The notes under the pieces: model-generated
The model's input: the letters and a program-made list of their open reading frames with translations, nothing else
Databases searched by the model: none
Told to the model about the DNA's origin: nothing
Assembly (NCBI RefSeq): GCF_009826935.1
Contig: NZ_WUMN01000004.1
Coordinates: 372,001 to 436,000 of the forward strand
Length of the DNA stretch: 64,000 nt
Reading direction: 5' to 3'
Source of the DNA: Flavobacterium sp. Sd200
Lineage (GTDB): Bacteria > Bacteroidota > Bacteroidia > Flavobacteriales > Flavobacteriaceae
Made by a program: the position numbers and the translations under genes
Shown here: positions 1 through 7,897 of the stretch, one piece after another
Numbering within the stretch: the stretch's first letter is position 1
How the letters are laid out: each line of letters opens with the position of its first letter

Positions 1-222
1 GCACAGGATGCCTTTTGTGATGAAGATGGCAATGTGAATACAGAATGGCCACGATCTGTATGGACAAATACGTTTAACGGATCTGGTGATCTGACAAATG
101 TTACCATTGAAATTACGTATGATGAATTAGCCGATTTAGAGAAAACAATAGAAATGGGCTTTAAAGAAGGCTTTACTGCCGGGCTTGAAAACCTTGATGA
201 GGTTTTGGAAAGGCAGGTTTAA
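1..222 (+). CDS. SRPBCC/AHSA1-domain protein, C-terminal part (5' partial)
   Basis: The frame is open from the first base of the window to a TAA at 220-222, giving 73 residues with the start lost off the left edge. The visible part has the closing pattern of AHSA1-like SRPBCC proteins: a Trp/Asn-rich strand, then 'VTIEITYDELADLE', then a C-terminal helix containing 'MGFKEGFTAGLENLDEVL'. Family knowledge: these small START-like domains bind hydrophobic ligands or act as Hsp90 co-chaperone-like modules, and the substrate is usually unknown. A GTG at 34 could be read as a start but falls inside the conserved domain, so it is not one. A strong terminator follows directly. The family call is fairly secure; the function is not known. 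Confidence 0.7.
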   Translation, partial: AQDAFCDEDGNVNTEWPRSVWTNTFNGSGDLTNVTIEITYDELADLEKTIEMGFKEGFTAGLENLDEVLERQV

Positions 223-231
223 ACTAAAAAT

Positions 232-262
232 AAAAGCGGTTAATTAAACTTTAACCGCTTTT
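232..262. terminator. bidirectional rho-independent terminator
   Basis: A perfect 12-bp stem (AAAAGCGGTTAA / TTAACCGCTTTT) has a 7-nt loop, with A and T tracts on its two sides. It lies between the convergent AHSA1-like gene and mscS and can serve both. Confidence 0.85.
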
Positions 263-266
263 AAAA

Positions 267-1097
267 CTATTTCTTTTCTTCATTTTTTACATGGACTTCC
301 CGTTGAGGGAAAGGTATTTCGATCTCCGCTTTGTCAAAGGCAGTTTTTATGTTTTCATAAAAATCAGACACCATTGCACCATATTTGGATCTTTCTGCCC
401 AAATAAAAACCATTAGGTCTACTGAGTTTTCTGCAAGATTCTTGATCTCAATATTTGGGGCAGGTTCCGTTAATATCTTCTCATCACTTTTAATAACGCT
501 GTATATAACTTCTTTTACTTTTTTAAGATCGCTGTTATAGCCAACCCCCAATAGTATTTCTGCACGGCGTAAAGGCTCCTGCGAAAAGTTTTTTATGGTA
601 TTGTTGGACAGTGTGCCGTTAGGTAAATAAACTACCTGATTATTTGGAGTAATAATGCGTGTGCTGAATATCTGTATGCTGTTAACAGTGCCTCCCTGTC
701 CCTGTGCTTCAATATAATCGCCAATACGGAAAGGTTTAAATAATATAATAAGAATACCTCCTGCAAAATTGCTTAACGACCCCTGTAATGACAGACCGAT
801 GGCAAGACCCGCAGCAGCAATGGCTGCTGCAAAAGTGGTGGTTTCTACACCCAGTGCCTGAATAATGAGTACAAAAAGAAATACACGTAGTATCCAGGTT
901 ACAACGTCCAGTATAAACTTAAGCAGGGTAGGGTCGTGGTCGGTATTTTTGGTTATTATGGTTGTAATTATTCTTCTGAACAACTTAATAATAATAAGCC
1001 CAATTATAAAGAACAGTATAGCTTTTAATACGTTTGGTATATAACCAATAAGTCCTTCTACCGCCCAGTCGATATATGCATCTGCTTTGCTTTCCAT
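267..1097 (-). CDS. MscS-family small-conductance mechanosensitive channel
   Basis: 276 residues, close to the length of classical MscS. There are three predicted membrane helices at about 19-40, 60-82 and 86-118. The third is the Gly/Ala-rich pore helix, followed by the conserved beta-domain segment 'FKPFRIGDYIEAQGQGG' and then 'ITPNNQVVYLPNG'. The C-terminus ends with the family signature 'IPFPQREVHV'. Family role: an inner-membrane channel that opens under membrane tension and releases solutes on hypo-osmotic shock. The ATG lies one base after the stop codon of the upstream yyaL-like gene (TAA-A-ATG... on the minus strand), so the two are translated from one mRNA. There is no N-terminal extension of the MscK/YjeP type. 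Confidence 0.92.
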   Translation of the reverse strand: MESKADAYIDWAVEGLIGYIPNVLKAILFFIIGLIIIKLFRRIITTIITKNTDHDPTLLKFILDVVTWILRVFLFVLIIQALGVETTTFAAAIAAAGLAIGLSLQGSLSNFAGGILIILFKPFRIGDYIEAQGQGGTVNSIQIFSTRIITPNNQVVYLPNGTLSNNTIKNFSQEPLRRAEILLGVGYNSDLKKVKEVIYSVIKSDEKILTEPAPNIEIKNLAENSVDLMVFIWAERSKYGAMVSDFYENIKTAFDKAEIEIPFPQREVHVKNEEKK

Positions 1098-1098
1098 A

Positions 1099-3114
1099 TT
1101 ATATATTTAAATCGTTTATTACTTTTTCTATTGATGCGTCCGGCAATTGGCACGCTTTATTTTGGCAAACATAAAACAATAAGTTGTCCTGTACAAAGCG
1201 GTCTTTTAAAAAGGGTATTATAGAGGCTAAATTGCATCCGGCAACAATAACATGAGGCAAATACAGACTGTTTATTTTTTTAATATTATCTACCGCTTCT
1301 TTGCCACATACGGCTAATTCTTTATTATCTGAAGAGAGATTGAGCCATAAATTGAGCCAGTTGCTGAACGCAGAGGCATAATCCATATTGGGTATCATTC
1401 TGTAAAGCATCTGTAACGCTACCCTTTCATAATATTCATTATCATAAAGCAGGCTTAGCTTATAAAGTACATTAGACATTACAGAGTTTGATGCCGGGAT
1501 TACATTGTCTTCGGTCTCATAATGAGATGCTATGAGTTGCTCGCCCTTTACAGATGTGTACCTGAAAAATTGTTGCTCTTCATCATAAAAATTTTCCAGG
1601 CAATAATCAGTTAGTTGTTTGGCAAAAGTGAGCCATTTTTCCTCCAAAGTAGCTTCATAAAGAGCTATAAATGCTTCGGCAACATGTGTATAATCTTCTA
1701 AAAAGCCATCAATTTTGGCTGTGCCATTTTTATATGTGCGCCATAAATTTCCGTTTACATCCCATAATATTTCAGATATAAAGCCCGCATTGCGACGGGC
1801 AGCGGTAAGGTAAACTTCATCTTCCAATGCTTTGTAGGCATCAATATATCCTTTTAGCATTATGGCATTCCAGGATGTAAGTATTTTATCATCAAGGCGT
1901 GGTTTTGCCCTTAGTTCTCTAACCTCATACAATAGCTTCTCCCAAGAAGTTTTTTTAATGAGTAAGTTTTCTAAAGAAATCCCGGCACTTAGAGCAATTT
2001 CTTCTAAAGGCCTGTTTTGTATAAGCACATATTTACCATCTTCCCAAAATCCAAACTCATTTATATTAAAAACGTCGGCAAATAAATTAAAATCATCTTT
2101 CAGCAAGTCTCTAAGTTCCTGCTTTTCCCAAGCATAAAAAGCCCCTTCTTCAAGATGTTCTTTACTGTTAAGACTATCAGCATCAAGGGCACTGTAAAAC
2201 GCACCGTTACCGTCAGTAAGTTCTGTTTCTATAAAAAAGTGTGTCTTTTGTATTACTTCTTTATGCAGAGGATTTTTAGTGCGCTTATAGGCTTCTGAAT
2301 ACAGGCTCATGAGTTGCCCGTTGTCATAAAGCATCTTTTCAAAATGAGGTACATGCCATTCCATATCTACTGAGTAACGCGAAAAACCGCCACCCACAGT
2401 GTCAAACAGTCCGCCCCATGCCATGCGTGTAAGGGTAAGGTCTGTAAAGTCTAACAGTTCCTGAGTTCTGGTTTGATATCCGTATCGTTGCAGGAAATGG
2501 TAATTGTTTGGCAGCATAAACTTTGGAGCCCGGGCATAGCCGCCATAATCCCAATCGAAGCTTTTAGCCCATTTTTCTACTATAGGTTTTATATTTCCCG
2601 GATGCGGAATTTTATCAGAAGTTGGAGCTATTAATCCTGTGTGGCTAACACCCAGCATCAGTTTTTCGGCATAATCAACCATTTTTTCAGGCTGCGTTTC
2701 AAACAGTTCCTGTAATTGCTGCAGGGCTTCAATCCAGTTATTTTTTCTAAAATAGGTGCCGCCCCAGACAGGTTTACCATCAGGAAGTAAAACCACATTC
2801 ATAGGCCACCCACCCTGTCCGGTCATAAGTTGTACGGCTTTCATATAAGTAGCATCTACATCCGGGCGTTCTTCGCGGTCTACTTTTATCGAAACATAAT
2901 GAGCATTCATTACTGCCGCCACTTCATTATCTTCAAAACTTTCGTGTTCCATTACATGGCACCAGTGACAGGCACTATATCCCACACTTACAACTATAAG
3001 TTTGTTTTGCTTCCTGGCTGCCTGAAGAGTTTCAGTATTCCAGGTTTTCCAGAAGATAGGGTTGCCGGCATGCTGCAATAGATAGGGGCTGGTTTCAAGG
3101 TGCAGTTCGTTCAT
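1099..3114 (-). CDS. YyaL/SSP411-type thioredoxin-domain protein (DUF255)
   Basis: 671 residues, the usual size for the bacterial homologues of spermatogenesis-associated protein 20. The N-terminal domain begins 'ETSPYLLQHAGNP' and carries the diagnostic CHWC at residues 49-52 in 'SACHWCHVMEHESF', a thioredoxin-like fold with a CxxC. The remainder is an (alpha/alpha)6 barrel related to N-acylglucosamine 2-epimerase/cellobiose-epimerase enzymes, with 'APKFMLPNN', 'GGFSRYSVDMEWHVPHFEKMLYD' in shortened form ('HVPHFEKMLYDN') and 'DDKILTSWNAIMLKGY'. The family is conserved from bacteria to mammals, but its reaction has not been settled. It is the first gene of a two-gene unit with mscS. No clear promoter was seen in the 144-bp gap upstream. 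Confidence 0.88.
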   Translation of the reverse strand: MNELHLETSPYLLQHAGNPIFWKTWNTETLQAARKQNKLIVVSVGYSACHWCHVMEHESFEDNEVAAVMNAHYVSIKVDREERPDVDATYMKAVQLMTGQGGWPMNVVLLPDGKPVWGGTYFRKNNWIEALQQLQELFETQPEKMVDYAEKLMLGVSHTGLIAPTSDKIPHPGNIKPIVEKWAKSFDWDYGGYARAPKFMLPNNYHFLQRYGYQTRTQELLDFTDLTLTRMAWGGLFDTVGGGFSRYSVDMEWHVPHFEKMLYDNGQLMSLYSEAYKRTKNPLHKEVIQKTHFFIETELTDGNGAFYSALDADSLNSKEHLEEGAFYAWEKQELRDLLKDDFNLFADVFNINEFGFWEDGKYVLIQNRPLEEIALSAGISLENLLIKKTSWEKLLYEVRELRAKPRLDDKILTSWNAIMLKGYIDAYKALEDEVYLTAARRNAGFISEILWDVNGNLWRTYKNGTAKIDGFLEDYTHVAEAFIALYEATLEEKWLTFAKQLTDYCLENFYDEEQQFFRYTSVKGEQLIASHYETEDNVIPASNSVMSNVLYKLSLLYDNEYYERVALQMLYRMIPNMDYASAFSNWLNLWLNLSSDNKELAVCGKEAVDNIKKINSLYLPHVIVAGCNLASIIPFLKDRFVQDNLLFYVCQNKACQLPDASIEKVINDLNI

Positions 3115-3210
3115 ATAAAAATTTTGAAGCTATAAAATTACAAAACAGGTACAGGCTATAAAACTTTTTAAGAAAATAGAAACACTTATGTATTTCTATA
3201 AAATACAAAA

Positions 3211-3240
3211 CCCGCCTTTATTAAAGCGGGTCTATGTTAT
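3211..3240 (-). terminator. terminator of the J-domain/KTSC gene
   Basis: Read on the minus strand, a CCCGC/GCGGG stem, extended by three A-T pairs past a one-base bulge, is followed by TTTTG and more T-rich sequence. It sits just downstream of the KTSC gene stop and upstream of the yyaL-like gene. Confidence 0.65.
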
Positions 3241-3258
3241 TGTATGTAAATCGCGTTG

Positions 3259-3711
3259 TTATTCGCCTGCTACCAGTTTGGAAGCGCTGCGGTATGTAAA
3301 CACACCATGAATATTTCTGCGGGCAAAGCGCGATGGCGAATCAGCGTTTACCATTTTAATATAAGTCGCTTTAGGTACACCAAAATATTCATATTTAGCA
3401 CCGTCAGTAAAGTGTATATGCAGTATGCTATCGTCAAAATAAAAATCGGCAAGACCTGCTGTAGCAACGGTTTTGTTGTATTCTTCTTTATTTTTCTCTG
3501 CAGTTTCGGGAGCAATACTTACTAAAAAGTGGTAAGCTTCAATAAAAGCAGTACTCTTCGCCTCTGCTTCAAGTCTTTCGGCCTCATCAGCAATCGTATC
3601 AGGATGAAAATCCTTCATGCTGTTCCTGTAAATAGATTTAAGCTCTTTTAGGGTAGCTGTTTTGGTAACGTTAAGCAACTTTCGGTACTCAACAATTTTC
3701 TTCATGCTCAT
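3259..3711 (-). CDS. J-domain-like plus KTSC-domain fusion protein
   Basis: 150 residues in two parts. Residues 8-65 resemble a J-domain: a helix 'EYRKLLNVTKTATLKELKSIYRN' in part, then the HPD tripeptide at 36-38 ('FHPDTIAD'), then a third helix 'EAKSTAFIEAYHFL'. Residues 88-142 match the KTSC domain (beta-strands around 'DSILHIHFTDGAKYEYFGVP' in part, then 'SPSRFARRNIHGVFTY'). KTSC domains are small RNA-binding-like folds associated with lysyl-tRNA synthetase and RNA metabolism; J-domains recruit DnaK. A chaperone-linked RNA-binding role is inference only. It has a well-placed promoter upstream (3767-3796). Alternative starts at M3 would change little. Confidence 0.8.
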   Translation of the reverse strand: MSMKKIVEYRKLLNVTKTATLKELKSIYRNSMKDFHPDTIADEAERLEAEAKSTAFIEAYHFLVSIAPETAEKNKEEYNKTVATAGLADFYFDDSILHIHFTDGAKYEYFGVPKATYIKMVNADSPSRFARRNIHGVFTYRSASKLVAGE

Positions 3712-3766
3712 AACGATCTTCTTTTTAAAGTTTTAATTGTTTGCCTCCAAAGGGATTAAAGGCGCG

Positions 3767-3796
3767 CAAAGGTAGTATTATATGTTTAAAAATCAA
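3767..3796 (-). promoter_or_regulatory. Bacteroidota-type promoter for the J/KTSC gene
   Basis: On the minus strand, TTG (3794-3796) is separated by exactly 19 nt from TACCTTTG (3767-3774), matching TTG-N19-TANNTTTG. It leaves a leader of about 50 nt before the ATG at 3711. Confidence 0.75.
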
Positions 3797-3881
3797 ATCA
3801 TTTAATTTGTATGCTAATAAAAAATGTTGATTATTCGGTATTACATTCTTTAAATAATTGTACTGGTATGCAAATTCATTA

Positions 3882-3911
3882 TTGCATGTTTTGGTCAACT
3901 TGCTATCTTTG
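3882..3911 (+). promoter_or_regulatory. Bacteroidota-type promoter for the acyltransferase
   Basis: TTG (3882-3884), 19 nt, then TATCTTTG (3904-3911). It lies 72 bp before the ATG at 3984 and is divergent from the KTSC promoter. The rest of the 272-bp intergenic region (3712-3983) is AT-rich with nothing else recognisable. Confidence 0.75.
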
Positions 3912-3983
3912 AAAGATTAATGAGATTACTATAACGATAGTAGCTTGAAAAGCTACACAAAATAAAATTTTTAATATACCCTG

Positions 3984-5099
3984 ATGAGTACAGTTGTTCC
4001 GGTTGCTAAGCCCCATTACCTTATACTTGATGCCTTGCGGGGCGTGGCTGCTATTATGGTGGTGACCTTTCATATTTTGGAGGCTCATGCCGGAGGGAGT
4101 CATTTAAACCAGATCATTAACCACGGTTACCTTGCGGTTGATTTTTTCTTTATGCTATCGGGTTTTGTAATAGGTTATGCTTATGATGACAGGTGGGGTA
4201 AAACTGTAACAGCTAAAGGTTTTTTTAAAAGAAGACTTATCCGCTTACAGCCAATGGTGGTTATGGGGATGATAATTGGTGCAATAGGTTTCTATTTCGG
4301 AGAATCGAACCTGTTTCCTTTTATTGCAGGTGTGTCGGTTTGGCAAATGTTGCTAATAATGCTTATAGGGTTTACCCTGATACCTGTGCCTCCTTCTATG
4401 GATATTCGTGGCTGGGACGAAATGCATCCGCTGAACGGGCCGGGCTGGTCGCTGTTCTTCGAATATATTGCTAATATTTTATATGCACTATTTGTAAGAA
4501 AATTTAGTAAAACCGCCCTGTGGATTTTGGTGATTGTATCGGGTATAGCTTTAATTCATTTTGCAGTTACTTCAGAGAGCGGAGATGTTATAGGTGGTTG
4601 GAGTGTAACATTGCCTCAGTTAAGAATAGGTTTTACAAGGCTTATGTATCCGTTCTTTGCAGGCTTATTGCTATGTCGTATGGCAAAAATACCACTTATT
4701 AAAAACGCTTTTTTATGGAGTGCAGCACTATTGGCAGCTGTTCTTGCTTTTCCAAGGGTGGGTGGAGCAGAACATTTGTGGCTTAATGGCCTTTATGATT
4801 CACTTACTATTATATTTGTGTTTCCTCTCATTATATATCTTGGGGCAGGAGGAACAGTGAGTAACAATAAGACTTATAAAATATCTAAGTTTTTAGGAGA
4901 TATTTCTTATCCCATCTATATTACTCATTATCCGCTTATATACATTTATACAGCGTGGGTTGCCAATAAAAATGTTTCTCTTAACGAAGCTTATCCGGTA
5001 GGTGTATTGGTTTTAATGTTAAGCATTGCAATTGCCTATGCCTGCTTAAAGTTTTATGACGAACCGATAAGGAATTGGCTCGCTAAAAAAGTAGCTTAG
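3984..5099 (+). CDS. acyltransferase family 3 (OafA/YrhL-type) membrane protein
   Basis: 371 residues with about ten hydrophobic segments. The N-terminus carries the family block 'LDALRGVAAIMVVTFH' (residues 16-31), which includes the conserved RG and the catalytic-type His, followed by 'YLAVDFFFMLSGFVIGYAY'. The motif 'GPGWSLFFEY' and the late 'SYPIYITHYPLIY' are also typical. Family role: integral membrane O-acyltransfer from acyl-CoA to cell-surface sugars (O-antigen, peptidoglycan, exopolysaccharide). The acceptor cannot be told here because no glycan cluster is nearby. The start is the first ATG after the promoter at 3882-3911. Confidence 0.88.
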   Translation: MSTVVPVAKPHYLILDALRGVAAIMVVTFHILEAHAGGSHLNQIINHGYLAVDFFFMLSGFVIGYAYDDRWGKTVTAKGFFKRRLIRLQPMVVMGMIIGAIGFYFGESNLFPFIAGVSVWQMLLIMLIGFTLIPVPPSMDIRGWDEMHPLNGPGWSLFFEYIANILYALFVRKFSKTALWILVIVSGIALIHFAVTSESGDVIGGWSVTLPQLRIGFTRLMYPFFAGLLLCRMAKIPLIKNAFLWSAALLAAVLAFPRVGGAEHLWLNGLYDSLTIIFVFPLIIYLGAGGTVSNNKTYKISKFLGDISYPIYITHYPLIYIYTAWVANKNVSLNEAYPVGVLVLMLSIAIAYACLKFYDEPIRNWLAKKVA

Positions 5100-5114
5100 T
5101 GTGTAAATATAGAT

Positions 5115-5540
5115 TTAGAATCTCTTCATTATGAGGTGATAACTTTCAATTCCACCACTGCTTGATCTTTCAGAATCCATGCTTATTCTGTCTGCTCCGG
5201 CTTCTTTTATATTGGTTATCAAATAGGTGGTAGTTCCATTCAATTCTAATAATAATTCGCCATTTACATAAGTATAAAGTCCGGTTTCTAAAATTTCTCC
5301 ACTACAGGTATTGTACATGGTGAAACTTCCGTCTGCCCCAAAAATAAACGACCAGTATAATCCGGTTGGTTTCATGTTAACACAGTCCTGAGTGTTAATA
5401 AGTTGAGCGCCTGCACGCGATGAAAATAGGGTTTTCCAGCGTCCGGTAATTGATTTTGAATATACTCCGGGGTCGATTGCGGTTTCTGAGCATGAAAAAG
5501 ACACCACGCAAAGCAATAATAATAGGGCAACTTTTTTCAT
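5115..5540 (-). CDS. small lipocalin-like lipoprotein
   Basis: 141 residues. The N-terminus is a lipoprotein signal peptide ('MKKVALLLLLCVVSFSC') with the lipidated Cys at about residue 17. The body starts 'ITGRWKTLFSSRAG' and continues as alternating beta-strands, which resembles the lipocalin-like domains common in Bacteroidota lipoproteins (a G-x-W early motif and a 'GLYTYVNGELLLEL' hairpin). Ligand unknown. It is transcribed on its own from a promoter at 5559-5586. Confidence is high for it being a secreted lipoprotein and moderate for the fold. Confidence 0.7.
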   Translation of the reverse strand: MKKVALLLLLCVVSFSCSETAIDPGVYSKSITGRWKTLFSSRAGAQLINTQDCVNMKPTGLYWSFIFGADGSFTMYNTCSGEILETGLYTYVNGELLLELNGTTTYLITNIKEAGADRISMDSERSSSGGIESYHLIMKRF

Positions 5541-5558
5541 AGCATTTGGGGTTTGTTA

Positions 5559-5586
5559 CAAAGATATTTAAAAATGGTTGTTACAA
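5559..5586 (-). promoter_or_regulatory. promoter for the lipocalin-like lipoprotein
   Basis: Minus strand: TATCTTTG (5559-5566) preceded by TTG (5584-5586) with 17 nt between. It is about 19 bp from the ATG, so the leader is short. Confidence 0.65.
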
Positions 5587-5627
5587 AAAAGCAAAATAAC
5601 ACCTTAATGTTAACATTTGCCAATAAA

Positions 5628-5662
5628 AAAACAGCAACAGAATTAACCTGCTGCTGTTTTTA
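5628..5662. terminator. terminator of rplU-rpmA
   Basis: Near-perfect inverted repeat ACAGCAACAG / CTGCTGCTGT with one mismatch. T tracts follow on the minus strand (seven T) and on the plus strand. It lies 35 bp past the rpmA stop. Confidence 0.8.
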
Positions 5663-5696
5663 TATTTTTTATCCGGCAAATACCGAATTTGTATCC

Positions 5697-5957
5697 TTAA
5701 GCTTCGAATGGAACTATAGAAACGTAAGATTTGTTGTCTTTTTTCTTTTGGAATTTAACAACACCGTCTATTTTAGCGTGTAAAGTATGATCTTTACCCA
5801 TGTAAACATTCTCGCCTGGATTGTGTTTTGAACCTCTCTGTCTGATGATAATGTTACCAGCAGCAGCAGCCTGGCCACCAAAAATCTTAACGCCTAAACG
5901 TTTCGATTCTGATTCCCTACCATTCTTGGAACTACCAACGCCTTTCTTGTGAGCCAT
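5697..5957 (-). CDS. rpmA: 50S ribosomal protein bL27
   Basis: 86 residues with the invariant start '[20 protein letters not shown]' and the '[16 protein letters not shown]' and '[16 protein letters not shown]' blocks of bL27. The N-terminal arm reaches the peptidyl-transferase centre. There is no N-terminal cleavable extension of the Firmicutes type. It lies 26 bp after rplU and ends before a terminator. Confidence 0.98.
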   Translation of the reverse strand: MAHKKGVGSSKNGRESESKRLGVKIFGGQAAAAGNIIIRQRGSKHNPGENVYMGKDHTLHAKIDGVVKFQKKKDNKSYVSIVPFEA

Positions 5958-5983
5958 GATGTTTTGTTTTTAAATTGTTAGTA

Positions 5984-6343
5984 TTATTCTGCAGCTTCCG
6001 CCTCTTTTTTAGCAGTTTTCTTTTTTGCTCCCGGCACTACTATATTAGATATAGAGATTTGGGTTAGAGCCTGACGGTGGCCATTTTTCTTTTTGAAACC
6101 TTTTCTGCGTTTCTTTTTGAAAACGATTACTTTGTCTCCTTTTAAGTGCTGCAGCACTTTGGCTTCTACTGAAGCACCTTCTATAGCCGGGGCGCCAAGA
6201 GTAACGTTTCCGTTGTCATCAAGTAAAAGAACTTTTGCAAATGTAACTGCGTCGCCCTCATTACCTTCTAAACGGTGTACGAATACTTTTTGGTCTTTGC
6301 TAACTTTAAATTGTTGCCCTGCTATCTCTACGATTGCGTACAT
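5984..6343 (-). CDS. rplU: 50S ribosomal protein bL21
   Basis: 119 residues. The start '[18 protein letters not shown]' and the C-terminal '[16 protein letters not shown]' and 'LTQISISNI' are diagnostic. The protein is longer than the about 103 residues of E. coli because of a Lys/Ala/Glu-rich tail after residue 103. It is the first gene of the rplU-rpmA operon with its own promoter at 6376-6405. Confidence 0.98.
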   Translation of the reverse strand: MYAIVEIAGQQFKVSKDQKVFVHRLEGNEGDAVTFAKVLLLDDNGNVTLGAPAIEGASVEAKVLQHLKGDKVIVFKKKRRKGFKKKNGHRQALTQISISNIVVPGAKKKTAKKEAEAAE

Positions 6344-6375
6344 AACAATATGGTTTAATTATTTTTTTAAGTCTG

Positions 6376-6405
6376 CAAATATACAACTTATTCTTTATCA
6401 GTCAA
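6376..6405 (-). promoter_or_regulatory. promoter of rplU-rpmA
   Basis: Minus strand: TTG (6403-6405), 19 nt, TATATTTG (6376-6383). It lies 33 bp upstream of the rplU ATG. Confidence 0.75.
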
Positions 6406-6555
6406 CCTATGCAGTAAAAATTATATAGTGTTTTTTTAAGGTGCAGTCAATGTTGTAAAATTAAGGTGCAGGCTTCTTTAAATAATTTAGCATAATTGTA
6501 ACAAATTGCCGAAATTGCACACCAATTATCCAAAATAATAAACAACCTTAAATTT

Positions 6556-7881
6556 ATGAAGAAATCTATTATGGCCTTAAGCTCGCTCATGCTTATTGGA
6601 GGTGCGGCTTCGGCACAAAAGGTAGCATTCGAAGAATACGATCTTGATAACGGCCTTCATGTTATCCTGCATCAGGATAAATCAGCGCCGGTAGTTATTA
6701 CATCAGTAATGTATCACGTTGGATCTAAAGATGAAAATCCTGAAAGAACAGGATTTGCCCACTTTTTTGAACACCTGCTTTTTGAAGGTACTGAAAACAT
6801 TAAACGTGGCGAATGGTTCAAGATAGTTACCGCCAACGGTGGAAATAATAACGCTAACACTTCAGATGACAGGACATATTATTATGAGGTATTCCCTTCT
6901 AACAATACTGAGCTTGGCCTTTGGATGGAGGCTGAAAGGATGCTTCATCCTGTAATTAACCAAATTGGCGTAGATACTCAAAATGAGGTTGTAAAAGAAG
7001 AAAAGAGACGCAGCTATGACAATCGCCCATACGGACAGATGAGGCAGGAGGTTAAAAAAAATATTTTTAAAAACCATCCATACCGTTGGACAACCATTGG
7101 CTCTATGGATCATCTTGATGCTGCTACACTGGATGAATTTAAGGCGTTTAATAAAAAATTCTATATTCCTAATAACGCAGTTCTTGTAGTTGCCGGTAAT
7201 ATAGATGTAGACCAGACAAAAAAATGGATACAGCAATATTACAGCGCTATACCAAAAGGTACTCCTATAACCCGCCAAAAATTTGAAGAAGCTCCAATTA
7301 CTCAGCCTATAAAAGCGGTTTTTGAAGACCCTAACGTGCAAATACCAATGGTTGTTGCTGCATACAGGACACCGTCTATGAAAACAAGAGAAGCCCGCGT
7401 GCTTGACATGATAGCCAGTATTCTAAGCGATGGTAAAAGTTCAAGGATGTATAAAAAGATAGTTGAAGAGAAAAAAATAGCTTTAGAGCTTGCTTCTTTT
7501 AACATAAGCCAGGAAGATTATGGTGTTTACACATTCCTTGCATTGCCAATGCAGGGCCATACAGTTGAAGAGATAATGAAAGAGGCAGACGAAGAGATCG
7601 TAAAAATACAAACCGAACTTATTTCTGAAAAAGAACTAACCAAACTGCAAAATACATTCGAAAACCAGTTTGTAAACAGCAATGCCAGTATTGAAGGTGT
7701 TGCAGGTAACCTGGCCTCTTATTATTTGCTTTATGGCGATGTTAACCTTATTAATACTGAAATTGATATTTATCGCACCGTTACAAGGGAAGAGATTAGG
7801 GAAGTGGCTAAAAAATACCTGAACCCTAACCAAAGGCTGATACTTGACTATGTACCGGCAAAAGATAAAGCACAAAACTAA
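6556..7881 (+). CDS. M16 family zinc peptidase, catalytic subunit
   Basis: 441 residues, with a signal peptide ending about 'GGAASAQ' (residues 15-21). The M16 zinc site HxxEH is intact at 69-73 ('HFFEH'), and the distal Glu ligand lies in 'NEVVKEEKRRS' near 148. Family role: a clamshell metallopeptidase that degrades peptides. Export to the periplasm is implied by the signal peptide. The next gene is the R/Y-type partner that lacks the zinc site, and M16B enzymes of this length normally work as such heterodimers. Together they would make one active peptidase. No convincing promoter box was found in the 212-bp gap shared with rplU. Confidence 0.92.
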   Translation: MKKSIMALSSLMLIGGAASAQKVAFEEYDLDNGLHVILHQDKSAPVVITSVMYHVGSKDENPERTGFAHFFEHLLFEGTENIKRGEWFKIVTANGGNNNANTSDDRTYYYEVFPSNNTELGLWMEAERMLHPVINQIGVDTQNEVVKEEKRRSYDNRPYGQMRQEVKKNIFKNHPYRWTTIGSMDHLDAATLDEFKAFNKKFYIPNNAVLVVAGNIDVDQTKKWIQQYYSAIPKGTPITRQKFEEAPITQPIKAVFEDPNVQIPMVVAAYRTPSMKTREARVLDMIASILSDGKSSRMYKKIVEEKKIALELASFNISQEDYGVYTFLALPMQGHTVEEIMKEADEEIVKIQTELISEKELTKLQNTFENQFVNSNASIEGVAGNLASYYLLYGDVNLINTEIDIYRTVTREEIREVAKKYLNPNQRLILDYVPAKDKAQN

Positions 7882-7897
7882 GCATACAAAAACCATC

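Noticed and set aside
7844..7897. Upstream ATG of the second M16 gene
   Set aside because: It overlaps the first gene and puts 18 charged residues ahead of a clean signal peptide that begins at 7898.
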